NCBI RefSeq assembly: GCF_000430825.1
Contig: NZ_AUMT01000017.1
Coordinates: 24,817-88,816, forward strand
Direction: 5' to 3'
Source of the DNA: Chryseobacterium daeguense DSM 19388
GTDB lineage: Bacteria > Bacteroidota > Bacteroidia > Flavobacteriales > Weeksellaceae
DNA length: 64,000 nt
Each line of letters opens with the position of its first letter. Positions within the stretch are counted from its first letter, which is position 1. Below the pieces are notes generated by a model, which worked only from the letters and a program-made list of their open reading frames with translations, did not search any database and was not told where the DNA came from. Positions 17,462 to 26,688 of the stretch are shown in pieces. A program made the position numbers and the translations under genes.

Positions 17462-20290
17462 ATGAAAAGATATCTCTACTCATTTGTTTTCTTTTTATTT
17501 GCATTCATTAGTGTTTCAGCACAAAGAGATACAGAGCATTGGTTTGCACCGTTTTCTGCAGCCAATCTGTCATCTACAGCGAAACAGGCAGTGTATCTTT
17601 CTACAGATTCTACAACTCCGTTTGATGTAAATATTTATAACAATAATGTGATTATTGGAACAGTTACCATCAGTAAAGGAAGTCCTCAGGTATTCAATAT
17701 CACAGCTTCCGATATGATTGGCTCTACAGCCGCAGATCTTTTTACAGTAGGTACAAAAGGACTTTACCTGAAAGGCACAAAACCGTTTTTTGCCACCTTC
17801 AGGTTTGTGGTTCCCGCGCATGGTGAAATATTAACCTCAAAAGGAAAAGCCGGAGTAGGAACAAAATTCTACGCCGTAGTTGCACCCATCACCAATCCTT
17901 CCCAAGGTATGAATTTCACCACAGGAATTCTTGCTACGGAAGACAATACCACGGTTACCGTTTCAGGGTATAACTCTGCCGTAGTATTCACAAACGGAAC
18001 AACAGCGGTTTCCACACCAAGCATTTCAATTACTTTAAATAAAGGACAATCTTATATTCTTGAAGGAAGGGGAAATCAGCCGGGGAATGCAACCGGTTTC
18101 ATCGGAACTAAAATAGTTTCTGACAAACCCGTTTCTGTAACCAACGGAAATTTCCTTGGAGAATACAACCTCGGGACGTTCTTAACCGGAGGGGATATTG
18201 TAATGGATCAAAATGTTCCTATAGACCGACTGGGAAAAGAATTCGTAATTGTAAAAGGTTATGGTAATATCGCGGCAAAAACTGAAGACGTTTTGGTAGT
18301 AGCCACTGAAAACAACACAGAAATTTATGTAAATGGCAACCCTACCCCTGTTGCAACTATTAATGAAGGACAGCATTATCGTGTCAATGAGCCGAATAAC
18401 ACGAATTATATCGATCAGGGAAGCGGACATTACAATATGTATGTAAAAACTTCAAAAAATGCTTATGTTTACCAGCTTCTTGCAGGGACAGCAAATACAA
18501 GCGCAACCATTGGCTTTAATTACATACCTCCTTTAAACTGTCTTTTACCAAGAAAAATTGACGAAATCGGGATGATCGAGATGCTTCCCCAGGCAGCCAA
18601 TAATATTAAATTAAATATTTTAACAGAAAAAGGCGCCGCCGTAACAGTAAACGGAGTAGCACCTACGGCAGCACAAGGGCCATATAACGTTACCGGAACC
18701 CTGGACTGGGAGTCTTATTCCCTTACCGGAGTTACAGGAAATGTTACTATTGTTTCCACTAAAGCCGTTACGGCAGGAATTGCGGGCGGAAGCGGTGTTG
18801 TAGGTTACGGAGGATATTTTGCCGGGTTTTCATCAGTTCCGGTTATCAGTAAAAAATCAGGAGACTGTGTTCCGGGGATTGTCCTGGAAACCGGCGACAG
18901 CTTTGAGTCTTATCAGTGGTATATTGGTACAACGCCAATTCCGGGAGCCAATACCAATATTTACACCCCAATGCAGGCTGGAAACTATACCGTAAAAGTA
19001 GGAATGGGCGGCTGTTTTGCCACAACACCTATTTACGTGGTAACATCATGTTATGAACAGGTTACAAAGAGCCTTGTTGTATGTGAAACTTCAAAAACTA
19101 TCATTCCTAAATTTACCAATCATAATGTTGCTTTTATTCCGAGCACTGTTACAATTGATACCGCTCCTGCAAATGGTACAGCAACTATTGATCCTGCTAC
19201 AGGCACAATTACCTATACAGCAAACGCCAGTTTTGTAGGGAATGATATGATGATCTACCATTTTTGCGCCAATCCTGCTACCGGAGTAGGCTGCGAACAG
19301 GTAACCATGCATTTTTCGGTGGATCCGAATCCGGTAGTGAAAAATGTAACCATCAGATCATGTTACATTGAGATTGATCCTACGAAGGCATCATTTAACC
19401 TTGAAACAGCTCCGTTCACAAGTCAGCTAGGAGTTACTAAAAACTATTACCCTACTCTGGCAGACCTTAACAACGGAACCAACGAAATATTGCCGCCAGC
19501 TACTACAGCATACATTTCTTCCAACAAAAAAGTATATGTAAAAGTAACCAATACAAACGGATGCTTCAGCATCGCAGAAATCGAGCTTGTAGTGCTTCCA
19601 CCGGTGAAATCAAATGTTTTAACGGATAAAATCATCTGTATAGAAAATGAAGCGGTATTAGACGCCGGGCCCGGATTTGACGGCTACGAATGGAGCACAG
19701 GAGCTACAACACAAACCGTAACCGTTCCCGTGGGCGCTTATTGGGTAAGATTAAAAACAGGAGAATGCTTTACAAGACAGATGGTAAAAGTAATTCCTGC
19801 TACACAGCCGGTAATTTCTAATCTTGAAATTAAAAACAATACCATTACTGTTACAGTAGTTGGCGGCACTCCACCTTATAAATATTCATTGGACGGAGTT
19901 ACATGGCAGGATTCCAACTTCTTTGGAAATCTTCCGAGAGGTGAAAACAGTATTTTCGTAAAAGATTTTTACAATTGTGAGCCAATTGACGTAACCGTTA
20001 CCGTTCCTAATCTTCTTAACGCCATTACTCCGAACGGAGACAACAAGAATGATTATATTGATTATTCTGAATTATCTTATAAGAAAAACCTGATCTTCAA
20101 TATCTATGACCGCTACGGAAACAAAGTGCATGAGGCCAATAAATTCAATGCTTACAAATGGGACGGAACCATGTTCGGCAAAAAGGTATCCACAGGAACC
20201 TACTGGTATGAAATTACGTGGACAGAGCCTAATAAAGCCCAGACTCAGATAAAATATTCCGGCTGGATTCTCGTAAAAAATTTAGATTAA
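17462..20290 (+). CDS. T9SS type B surface protein with IgGFc-binding-like domain, array copy 4
   Basis: 942 residues with the same module order as copy 3. Signal peptide to VSA, then QRDTEHWFAPF. Head domain (NIYNNNVIIGTVTISKGSP, ILATEDNTTVTVSGYN, LNKGQSYILEGRGNQPGN, DQNVPIDRLGKEFVIVKGYG), Ig-like module (YQWYIGTTPIPGA), one bacterial Ig/cadherin-like repeat (NGTATIDPATGTITYTANAS), one NYYPTLADLNNGTNEI module, DAGPGFDGYEWSTGATTQ and type B sorting domain (NAITPNGDNKNDYIDYSEL...GWILVKN). Its head is closest by eye to copy 2, its stalk to copy 3, which could reflect recombination between neighbours. T9SS machinery itself is not in this window. Confidence 0.93.
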   Translation: MKRYLYSFVFFLFAFISVSAQRDTEHWFAPFSAANLSSTAKQAVYLSTDSTTPFDVNIYNNNVIIGTVTISKGSPQVFNITASDMIGSTAADLFTVGTKGLYLKGTKPFFATFRFVVPAHGEILTSKGKAGVGTKFYAVVAPITNPSQGMNFTTGILATEDNTTVTVSGYNSAVVFTNGTTAVSTPSISITLNKGQSYILEGRGNQPGNATGFIGTKIVSDKPVSVTNGNFLGEYNLGTFLTGGDIVMDQNVPIDRLGKEFVIVKGYGNIAAKTEDVLVVATENNTEIYVNGNPTPVATINEGQHYRVNEPNNTNYIDQGSGHYNMYVKTSKNAYVYQLLAGTANTSATIGFNYIPPLNCLLPRKIDEIGMIEMLPQAANNIKLNILTEKGAAVTVNGVAPTAAQGPYNVTGTLDWESYSLTGVTGNVTIVSTKAVTAGIAGGSGVVGYGGYFAGFSSVPVISKKSGDCVPGIVLETGDSFESYQWYIGTTPIPGANTNIYTPMQAGNYTVKVGMGGCFATTPIYVVTSCYEQVTKSLVVCETSKTIIPKFTNHNVAFIPSTVTIDTAPANGTATIDPATGTITYTANASFVGNDMMIYHFCANPATGVGCEQVTMHFSVDPNPVVKNVTIRSCYIEIDPTKASFNLETAPFTSQLGVTKNYYPTLADLNNGTNEILPPATTAYISSNKKVYVKVTNTNGCFSIAEIELVVLPPVKSNVLTDKIICIENEAVLDAGPGFDGYEWSTGATTQTVTVPVGAYWVRLKTGECFTRQMVKVIPATQPVISNLEIKNNTITVTVVGGTPPYKYSLDGVTWQDSNFFGNLPRGENSIFVKDFYNCEPIDVTVTVPNLLNAITPNGDNKNDYIDYSELSYKKNLIFNIYDRYGNKVHEANKFNAYKWDGTMFGKKVSTGTYWYEITWTEPNKAQTQIKYSGWILVKNLD

Positions 20291-20311
20291 ATCAACCGAA
20301 TAAAAACCTTT

Positions 20312-20345
20312 AAAAAACCATGATCATTAAATCATGGTTTTTTAT
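20312..20345 (+). terminator. Terminator after array gene 4
   Basis: Stem AACCATGAT / ATCATGGTT with flanking A and T runs. Confidence 0.88.
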
Positions 20346-20377
20346 TTATTTTTTAATATAGTAATGCTTTTTATTAT

Positions 20378-20385
20378 TAAATTTG
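20378..20385 (+). promoter_or_regulatory. -7 box (TAAATTTG), array gene 5
   Basis: TAnnTTTG 19 nt before ATG 20405. Confidence 0.6.
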
Positions 20386-20404
20386 TGATAAAGGCTATAA
20401 CTGG

Positions 20405-23400
20405 ATGAAGAAAATTCTATCTTTTCTGTTTATATTTTATTTTTTTACCTCTACATTTGCTCAATTGGATAGGGAACACTGGTTCGCACCTATGGTTGAC
20501 CGTACAGGTAACCCGAATCCTTTTCAGAAGTTATACCTTTCTACCAATCGTACGACTCCGTTTCCGGTAAGCATTTATAACAATAATACATTAATTGCCA
20601 CTGTAAATATCAGCAAAGGCAACCCGCAGAAGGTTGATATTCTAAGAAATTACATCATTACTACCCTGCAGGCCGACCTCTTTACACCGACTACAAAGGG
20701 TCTTTACGTAAAAGCAGAATTTCCTTTTTATGCCAACCTCAGATTTTCCGTTTATAATCACGCGGAAATCATTACTTCAAAAGGAATTCCTTCTACAGGT
20801 AAGCTATTCTACTCAGCTCATGCACCAATTTCGGTTTCCAATCCTATTCTGAATTTCATGACCAGTGTGCTGGCAACAGAGGATAATACCGAGGTGACCA
20901 TTACCGGATATAAGCCAACCGTGCAATTTTCCAACGGTACTACAGGTGCCACCACTCCATCCATTACATTTACTTTAAACAAAGGGCAATCCTACATCAT
21001 AGACGGAAGCGGAAGCAATACCGGAAACTTTGACGGATTTATAGGATCCAAAATAACCGCCACAAAACCGATAAATGTTACCAACGGAAATTTTAACGGC
21101 CAGTACGCCGGAAATTTTCCCGGAAGCTCAGATATTCTGATGGACCAGGCAGTTCCTGTGGACAGGCTGGGTAATGAGTTTGCATTGGTAAAAGGGAACG
21201 GAAACATTGGAGCCAATATGGAAGGCGCCGTTGTTATTGCCACAGAAAACAATACGGAAATCCGTGTAAATAATGAGCTTACTCCAGTGGCAACTTTAAA
21301 TACAGGAGAATATTTCAGAATTCCGGAATCTAAATTTCAGCTTCAGGGAAGCGGCCATTATAACTTATACATTAAAACCACCAAAAATGCTTACGTCTAT
21401 CAGATTTTGGCCGGAAATACCAATGTCGGGGGAAGTGTGGTGGCAACGGGCGGTTTTAATTTTATCCCTGCCTTGAACTGTTATTTACCCAAACAGATTA
21501 ATGAACTTGGTTTAATAGATGAAAACTTTGTTCACTCTAATGGAAACCCTACCGGAATCTTAAATATTCCGACAAAATTAAATTTAATTACAGAAAAAGG
21601 AGCAGTGGTTACCGTAAACGGAAGTGTTCCTCCGGCTACAACAGGTCCTTTCAATATGACCGGAACCAATAACTGGGTAACGTATGGTATTCCCAACACC
21701 ACAGGAACTATCACTATCGTTTCTTCCAAGGCGATCATGGCGGGAATCAATGCGGGAAGTGATGCGGTAGGTTATGGAGGCTTTTTTGCGGGATTCCCTA
21801 CACAGCCGGTAATTTTAAAATCCGGCGGAGATTGTATTCCGGGGATTGTTCTTACGGTTGACCCTATTATTTATGATTCTTACCAATGGTATAATAACGG
21901 GACTCCAATTCCGGGAGCAACAGGCACGTCAATAACACCTACTGCACCGGGTTACTATACCTGTTCCGTAACTATGGGAAGCTGTGCGCCCTTGGTAACG
22001 GAACAATTTAAAGTTCTGAACTGTACAAAGCAGACCGCCGCAGCCTATGATGTCTGTAACACAAAAATAATTACACCCACATTTACTTCTTCAACACAAA
22101 CGCCGGTGGTTTCTACCGTTGCGATCCTTACTGCGCCAACATTAGGTACAGCAATCGTAAACCCAACAACAGGAGTTATCACATATAATGTTACTACCCC
22201 CGGAACTACAGGAACAGATACTTTCACCTATACATTCTGCGGGAATAATCCTGATTTCCCGGATTGTGAAACGGTAACCGTAACGGTCAGCCTTCAGGTT
22301 TTAACAGTTAATAATGCTACGCTTAGCGCCTGTAATAATAACGGGTCTGGCCAGGGAACATTTAATTTAACAACGGCTAATGTTACAAGTAATTCTCCCG
22401 TTACCATTACCTATTACACTACTCTGCTCAATGCCCAGAATGAAACTCCCGGAACCGCAATTTCCAGCCCTACTGCTTACAATGCGGCCAACGGAACCAT
22501 TATATATGCAGTAATAAAAAATGATATCGGATGTAAGGAAATTGTCCAGATTACCCTTAATCTGTTCCCTTATGCAGAAGTGACTACTAACTATTCCGGA
22601 GTATTCTGTGACGAAAATGTAGACGGAGTGGTAAATGTTACTTTATCTGACATTACTCCTATTGTTTTAACCAACCCTACCTATTTTACAGGGGTAAGAT
22701 ATTATGCCAATTTAGCAGACGCAAATGCAGGAAATGCCAATACCCTTCCGAATAACTGGACGTATACAGCTACTACAACCATCTACATAAGAGTAGATTC
22801 TCCGGATGGATGTCCTCCGGTAATCAAGCCGCTTGTTTTCAATGTGGGAGGAAAGCTGCCATTGGTCAAAACTACCCATTCCATTACAGTTTGCGACGAT
22901 GACTTAGACGGTATCAAAATGATGAACCTTCTTCCCTTTATCAGCGAGTTTACGGCGGATCCGCTGGTGAACGTGAGCTTTCATGCTACTTTAGCTGATG
23001 CACAGAATGATGTGGCACCGATCGGTAACCCAATGAATCTTACAGGAACACAAACCATTTATATAAGATTCGAAAAAGCAGGAGCCTGCCCGAATGTAGC
23101 CTCCATTACAGTCACCATTAAGATTCCTAAAAAATCTGATATTTTACACGATAAGATTATCTGTCCTAAAACTTTAACAAATTTAGATGCAGGCCCCGGC
23201 TTTGACAGCTACTTGTGGAGCACAGGTGCTACAACGCCTTCCATTTCGAATGTGGGGGCCGGAAATTATTGGGTAGACCTTACAGTGAACGGCTGTACTT
23301 ACAGACAAAATATAACGGTTACAGAATCTACGCTTCCTGTTATCACCAAAATAGATATTAACGGAAATACAGTAACCATAGGTGTAGGAGGAGGAACTCC

Positions 23401-23812
23401 GCCTTACCAGTATTCTCTTGATGCGGTAAACTGGCAGGATTCTAACGTATTTTATAATGTCCCGAGAGGAAGCCATACCATCCATGTACGAGATGCTGCA
23501 CGATGCGATGAAGTGACAATGACCTTTATCATCATTAATTTAATTAATACCATTACTCCGAATCTTGATGGCTATAATGACGCCATAGATTATTCTGCGC
23601 TAATGAACAATGACAATATTCAATTCAGGATATTCGACAGGTATGGAGCAGAAATTTTCCGAGGCAGCCCTTCAAACAGGTTTATCTGGGATGGCAGAAT
23701 CACCGGAAGACCTACCAATACGGCCACTTATTGGTATTTCATCAGCTGGACAGAAAACGGCGGAACGACTACCGTAAAATACACCAGCTGGCTTTTGGTA
23801 AAAAACTATTAA
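20405..23812 (+). CDS. T9SS type B surface protein with IgGFc-binding-like domain, array copy 5
   Basis: 1135 residues, the longest copy. Signal peptide to TFA, then QLDREHWFAPM. The head keeps the family landmarks (SIYNNNTLIATVNISKGNP, LATEDNTEVTITGYKP, LNKGQSYIIDGSG, NVTNGNFNGQYAG). After the Ig-like (YQWYNNGTPIPGA) and bacterial Ig/cadherin-like modules come three stalk modules, including two with the C-D-D/E-N-x-D-G signature, in the same order as copy 1. The C-terminus (NTITPNLDGYNDAIDYSAL...SWLLVKNY) is a diverged type B sorting domain in which the usual NGDG is N-L-D-G. No obvious terminator follows. Copies 1 and 5 flanking shorter copies 2-4 suggest expansion from the middle. Confidence 0.92.
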   Translation: MKKILSFLFIFYFFTSTFAQLDREHWFAPMVDRTGNPNPFQKLYLSTNRTTPFPVSIYNNNTLIATVNISKGNPQKVDILRNYIITTLQADLFTPTTKGLYVKAEFPFYANLRFSVYNHAEIITSKGIPSTGKLFYSAHAPISVSNPILNFMTSVLATEDNTEVTITGYKPTVQFSNGTTGATTPSITFTLNKGQSYIIDGSGSNTGNFDGFIGSKITATKPINVTNGNFNGQYAGNFPGSSDILMDQAVPVDRLGNEFALVKGNGNIGANMEGAVVIATENNTEIRVNNELTPVATLNTGEYFRIPESKFQLQGSGHYNLYIKTTKNAYVYQILAGNTNVGGSVVATGGFNFIPALNCYLPKQINELGLIDENFVHSNGNPTGILNIPTKLNLITEKGAVVTVNGSVPPATTGPFNMTGTNNWVTYGIPNTTGTITIVSSKAIMAGINAGSDAVGYGGFFAGFPTQPVILKSGGDCIPGIVLTVDPIIYDSYQWYNNGTPIPGATGTSITPTAPGYYTCSVTMGSCAPLVTEQFKVLNCTKQTAAAYDVCNTKIITPTFTSSTQTPVVSTVAILTAPTLGTAIVNPTTGVITYNVTTPGTTGTDTFTYTFCGNNPDFPDCETVTVTVSLQVLTVNNATLSACNNNGSGQGTFNLTTANVTSNSPVTITYYTTLLNAQNETPGTAISSPTAYNAANGTIIYAVIKNDIGCKEIVQITLNLFPYAEVTTNYSGVFCDENVDGVVNVTLSDITPIVLTNPTYFTGVRYYANLADANAGNANTLPNNWTYTATTTIYIRVDSPDGCPPVIKPLVFNVGGKLPLVKTTHSITVCDDDLDGIKMMNLLPFISEFTADPLVNVSFHATLADAQNDVAPIGNPMNLTGTQTIYIRFEKAGACPNVASITVTIKIPKKSDILHDKIICPKTLTNLDAGPGFDSYLWSTGATTPSISNVGAGNYWVDLTVNGCTYRQNITVTESTLPVITKIDINGNTVTIGVGGGTPPYQYSLDAVNWQDSNVFYNVPRGSHTIHVRDAARCDEVTMTFIIINLINTITPNLDGYNDAIDYSALMNNDNIQFRIFDRYGAEIFRGSPSNRFIWDGRITGRPTNTATYWYFISWTENGGTTTVKYTSWLLVKNY

Positions 23813-23957
23813 TTATAAATTAAAAGAAGAAGATTTTTCACATCCTTTTTATTAAATCAAATTCTTATAACATTCATTAACAATTTTATAGTAAAGTTTA
23901 ATATAACTTTAACCTGTTTTCACTACTTAAATAGGTATAAATTGATGCAATTGTACG

Positions 23958-23965
23958 TAATTTTG
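23958..23965 (+). promoter_or_regulatory. -7 box (TAATTTTG) close to the 23975 start
   Basis: TAnnTTTG only 9 nt before ATG 23975, implying a very short 5' leader. Confidence 0.45.
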
Positions 23966-23974
23966 TCACATTAT

Positions 23975-24763
23975 ATGAAGAAGCTATTTACCTTATTGCT
24001 GTTGGTTTTTCTGGCAAAAATTAACGCCCAAACATATTCCGGTGAGGTTTTCCTTAGAGATAATTCCGTATTATATCTTAATCAGGTATATGTAACGAAT
24101 ATTACTACTCAAAAAACGGTACTTACCGATTATAACGGCGACTTTACTATTCCTGCAAACCCGGGTGATCTCATCCGTTTTACCTCCATTGTTACGGAAA
24201 GGAAAGACATCAGGCTTACTCCTCAGATGATGGGCCCGAAAAATTTAATTGAGCTTAAAATTGCTTACCGTGAGATTCAGGAAGTGGTAATTAACAGGTT
24301 CAAGCCTACGGGAAATTTGCGATATGATGTAAATGCTCTTAAAAAAGAAGACAAAGGACTGGCTATCAAAAAAGTAATCGGCCTGCCGGAACCGAAAGGA
24401 GACGGAACACCTCCGCAGCTTCCTGTTGCCGGTTTGAGAGACGGCGGACTTACCTTCAGCCTGGAAAGCATCTATGATATTCTTTCCGGAGAAAGAAAGA
24501 AAAAACAAAGGTATATTGCCTACGAAAAAATGAACAGCTCTATCACCCAGATCAAAAATTATTTGGGGAAAGATTATTTCACAAGATTCAAAATCCCTGA
24601 AAACCTGATTGATAATTTCCTTCAATTCGTTTATACTTCAGAAAATATTGAGCCTTATGTAATGGTTGGAAATTTTGAAGCTGTAAAAATTCCTATTGAA
24701 AAATATCTTCCTATTTATCAGAAAAGATTAAGAAACTCCCATCTTCAGGAGGTTTTAAAATAA
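23975..24763 (+). CDS. Exported protein with carboxypeptidase-regulatory-like domain
   Basis: 262 residues from ATG 23975, where a signal peptide begins (MKKLFTLLLLVFLAKINAQ). An upstream in-frame ATG at 23944 would place the promoter box inside the gene. Residues about 20-95 form a carboxypeptidase D regulatory-like beta sandwich (TYSGEVFLRDNSVLYLNQ, TDYNGDFTIPANPGD), the fold seen at the N-termini of SusC/TonB receptors, but no barrel follows. The rest is helical and charged (SGERKKKQRYIAYEKMNSS) and matches a small Bacteroidetes family of unknown function. It follows the adhesin array with 162 bp between and has its own promoter and terminator. Confidence 0.8.
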   Translation: MKKLFTLLLLVFLAKINAQTYSGEVFLRDNSVLYLNQVYVTNITTQKTVLTDYNGDFTIPANPGDLIRFTSIVTERKDIRLTPQMMGPKNLIELKIAYREIQEVVINRFKPTGNLRYDVNALKKEDKGLAIKKVIGLPEPKGDGTPPQLPVAGLRDGGLTFSLESIYDILSGERKKKQRYIAYEKMNSSITQIKNYLGKDYFTRFKIPENLIDNFLQFVYTSENIEPYVMVGNFEAVKIPIEKYLPIYQKRLRNSHLQEVLK

Positions 24764-24777
24764 ATTTTTAAATAATC

Positions 24778-24820
24778 AAAGTCCGGAACTGCATCTCTCT
24801 GCATTCCGGCTTTAAATTTT
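24778..24820 (+). terminator. Probable terminator after 23975-24763
   Basis: Inverted repeat AAAGTCCGGAA / TTCCGGCTTT around a 15-nt loop; a T-rich run follows. Confidence 0.6.
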
Positions 24821-24965
24821 ATATATTTTTAACGAAAATTTTAATGTTTAGAAATAAAAATAATGTAATTTCCGTTGTTATTTCAAGACACTAAAAACTA
24901 CTAACCCAAATCACAAACACAATAAAAGAAAAAAATATCTTATCTTTTAACTTTAATATTAGTGA

Positions 24966-25754
24966 ATGAAAAGGATACTTCTACTTTTTAGTGCCGTATT
25001 ATTTGTAAATCTTTCTGCCCAGAAAAAAGGGAAAGATTACAGTGAAATTTTAAAAAGTAAAAATATTTACGAAATCAATGCATTCCTGAGGGATGCACAT
25101 CCGGATGACCCGCGAAGATCTGTTCTGAAACCACGTGTAATGGACATGATGAAAGAGTACATCAAAAACGCCCAGCCCGGAGACACTAAAGTAAAGCAGA
25201 TGCAGGACTGGCTTGCAATGCTCAAAAGAAGACCTTCCACAAAAATATCCTTTGAAGAAATGAATGCTATCATCAAGCAGAAACAGATAGCAAAATACCA
25301 AAAACAGCTGCAAATGGGCCAGGCTGTGGTAGTCTACACCCCAAGTACGCCAAAAAATGTTTTTGTAGCTCCATCTACCCCTGAAGTAGCAAAACCTGCC
25401 GCTGCCATCCCCGATGCGGAAGCTTCAGAATTCAATATGCTGATGGCGGAAAACCCTGTAGAACATAAAAACAAGACCGTTAAAATCCTGAATTCACTTT
25501 TCGATAACGATCCCAATACGAAAGAATGTATTGTAATGATAGAAAATAAATCCGACTGTAATATCATCGTAAGAATGGAAGGTATCGGAGTTACAAAATA
25601 CAGGCTTCCGGTTCCTGCTCACGGCGACAATTCCATTGTAGTGCAGAAGGGTGATTACCTTTTCACAAGTATCGTTTGCGGCGCTCAATATGCATCGCAA
25701 AAAACCATCCAGAAACCGTTAATGGTAGCATTGGGACATTCTGGTAAAAAATAA
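24966..25754 (+). CDS. Exported protein of the four-member family (DUF6759-like), copy B
   Basis: 262 residues with signal peptide MKRILLLFSAVLFVNLSAQ. It has the full two-part layout: an N-terminal module (ILKSKNIYEINAFLRDAHPDDPRRSVLKP) that is almost repeated in copy C at 26689, a variable basic middle, and the shared C-terminal domain (NSLFDNDPNTKECIVMIEN, CNIIVRMEG, YRLPVPAHGDN, KGDYLFTSIVCGAQYAS). The function is unknown; exported. A 202-bp AT-rich region precedes it, holding the preceding terminator and otherwise nothing I recognise. Confidence 0.8.
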   Translation: MKRILLLFSAVLFVNLSAQKKGKDYSEILKSKNIYEINAFLRDAHPDDPRRSVLKPRVMDMMKEYIKNAQPGDTKVKQMQDWLAMLKRRPSTKISFEEMNAIIKQKQIAKYQKQLQMGQAVVVYTPSTPKNVFVAPSTPEVAKPAAAIPDAEASEFNMLMAENPVEHKNKTVKILNSLFDNDPNTKECIVMIENKSDCNIIVRMEGIGVTKYRLPVPAHGDNSIVVQKGDYLFTSIVCGAQYASQKTIQKPLMVALGHSGKK

Positions 25755-25785
25755 GCCTGATAGTTATTATTTATCGTTAAAACCG

Positions 25786-25814
25786 TTTGCTTATATAAAA
25801 TTTTGCTATTTTTG
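25786..25814 (+). promoter_or_regulatory. Full Bacteroidetes-type promoter of trmB
   Basis: TTTG at 25786-25789, 17-bp spacer, TATTTTTG at 25807-25814, then 20 nt to the ATG. This is the best two-part match to the -33/-7 consensus in the window. Confidence 0.75.
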
Positions 25815-25834
25815 CAGGATTTTATTGATTACTC

Positions 25835-26512
25835 ATGGGTAAAAACAAAATAGCAAGATTTGCAGAAAACAAAATATTACCGAATGTTATTCAGCCTACA
25901 AGGGAAGAAGCTTTAAATGGTTTCGAACTTAGAGGAAAATGGCGTACAGATTTCTTTAAGAACGAAAACCCTATTGTTCTTGAACTTGGCTGTGGAAAAG
26001 GAGAATATTCTGTAGGTCTGGCAAAAACTTTCCCTGAGCAAAATTTTATAGGTGTTGATATCAAAGGAGCAAGATTTTGGTTTGGAGCGAAGGAAGCCGT
26101 ACAAAACGAAATGCATAATGTAGCTTTCCTCAGAACTCAGATAGAACTTGTAGATTATTTTTTCGCAGAAAATGAAGTAGATGAAATCTGGATCACTTTC
26201 CCTGATCCTCAGATCAAATATAAACGTACAAAGCACAGGCTCACACATCCGGATTTTTTAGAGAGGTATAAAAAATTCCTGAAGCCCGGCGGAATCATTC
26301 ATTTGAAAACGGACTCTGAATTCCTTCACGGCTATACCCTTGGTTACCTTCAGGGCGCCGGCTACGAGATTATCACAGCCCATCATGATATTTACGGAGC
26401 TTTGGAATATGAACCGAATACGCCGCATTTAAGGGATATCAGAACCTATTATGAAGAATTGTTTTCTGCAAAAGGAAAAACAATTACCTATATTAAATTC
26501 AAAATAAATTAA
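25835..26512 (+). CDS. trmB: tRNA (guanine-N7-)-methyltransferase
   Basis: SAM-dependent enzyme making m7G46 in the tRNA variable loop. 225 residues, as usual. The SAM-binding motif is V-L-E-L-G-C-G-K-G-E-Y (about 48-58), followed by NFIGVDIKGARFWFGAKEA. The catalytic/tRNA-contact segment is IWITFPDPQIKYKRTKHRLTHPDFL, and post-motif KPGGIIHLKTD is present. It is a housekeeping gene dropped between two copies of the DUF6759-like family, with its own strong promoter. Confidence 0.97.
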   Translation: MGKNKIARFAENKILPNVIQPTREEALNGFELRGKWRTDFFKNENPIVLELGCGKGEYSVGLAKTFPEQNFIGVDIKGARFWFGAKEAVQNEMHNVAFLRTQIELVDYFFAENEVDEIWITFPDPQIKYKRTKHRLTHPDFLERYKKFLKPGGIIHLKTDSEFLHGYTLGYLQGAGYEIITAHHDIYGALEYEPNTPHLRDIRTYYEELFSAKGKTITYIKFKIN

Positions 26513-26688
26513 AAAAACAAAAAACGAGATGAGAAAAAATATGAACACAAAACACAATTATCATTTAGCTTAAACGTTTTTTAAGTAACAAATTTGCTTA
26601 AAGCTATTATAGGTTGTAGAAATTACAGCCTGTAAATATTATAACACACACTCTAGAATGAAAATTTATTTATTAAACTCTATTACTT

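Larger units (their letters stand above)
7812..23812 (+). repeat. Tandem array of five paralogous surface-protein genes
   Basis: Five consecutive same-strand genes share signal peptide, IgGFc-binding-like head, Ig-like stalk modules and type B sorting domain. Copies 1 and 5 are long (about 1116 and 1135 residues); copies 2, 3 and 4 are shorter (1049, 939, 942). Copies 2 and 3 have nearly the same signal peptide and 5' leader, which points to recent duplication. Each copy has its own promoter box. Confidence 0.93.

Noticed and set aside
11855..23485. Several antisense ORFs of 80-126 codons within the adhesin genes
   Set aside because: They mirror the codon pattern of the repetitive Thr/Asn/Gly-rich sense genes and have no plausible starts or signals.
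7812..23812. CRISPR-like repetition in the adhesin block
   Set aside because: Similarity is gene-length and diverged, with no short equal repeats and spacers.
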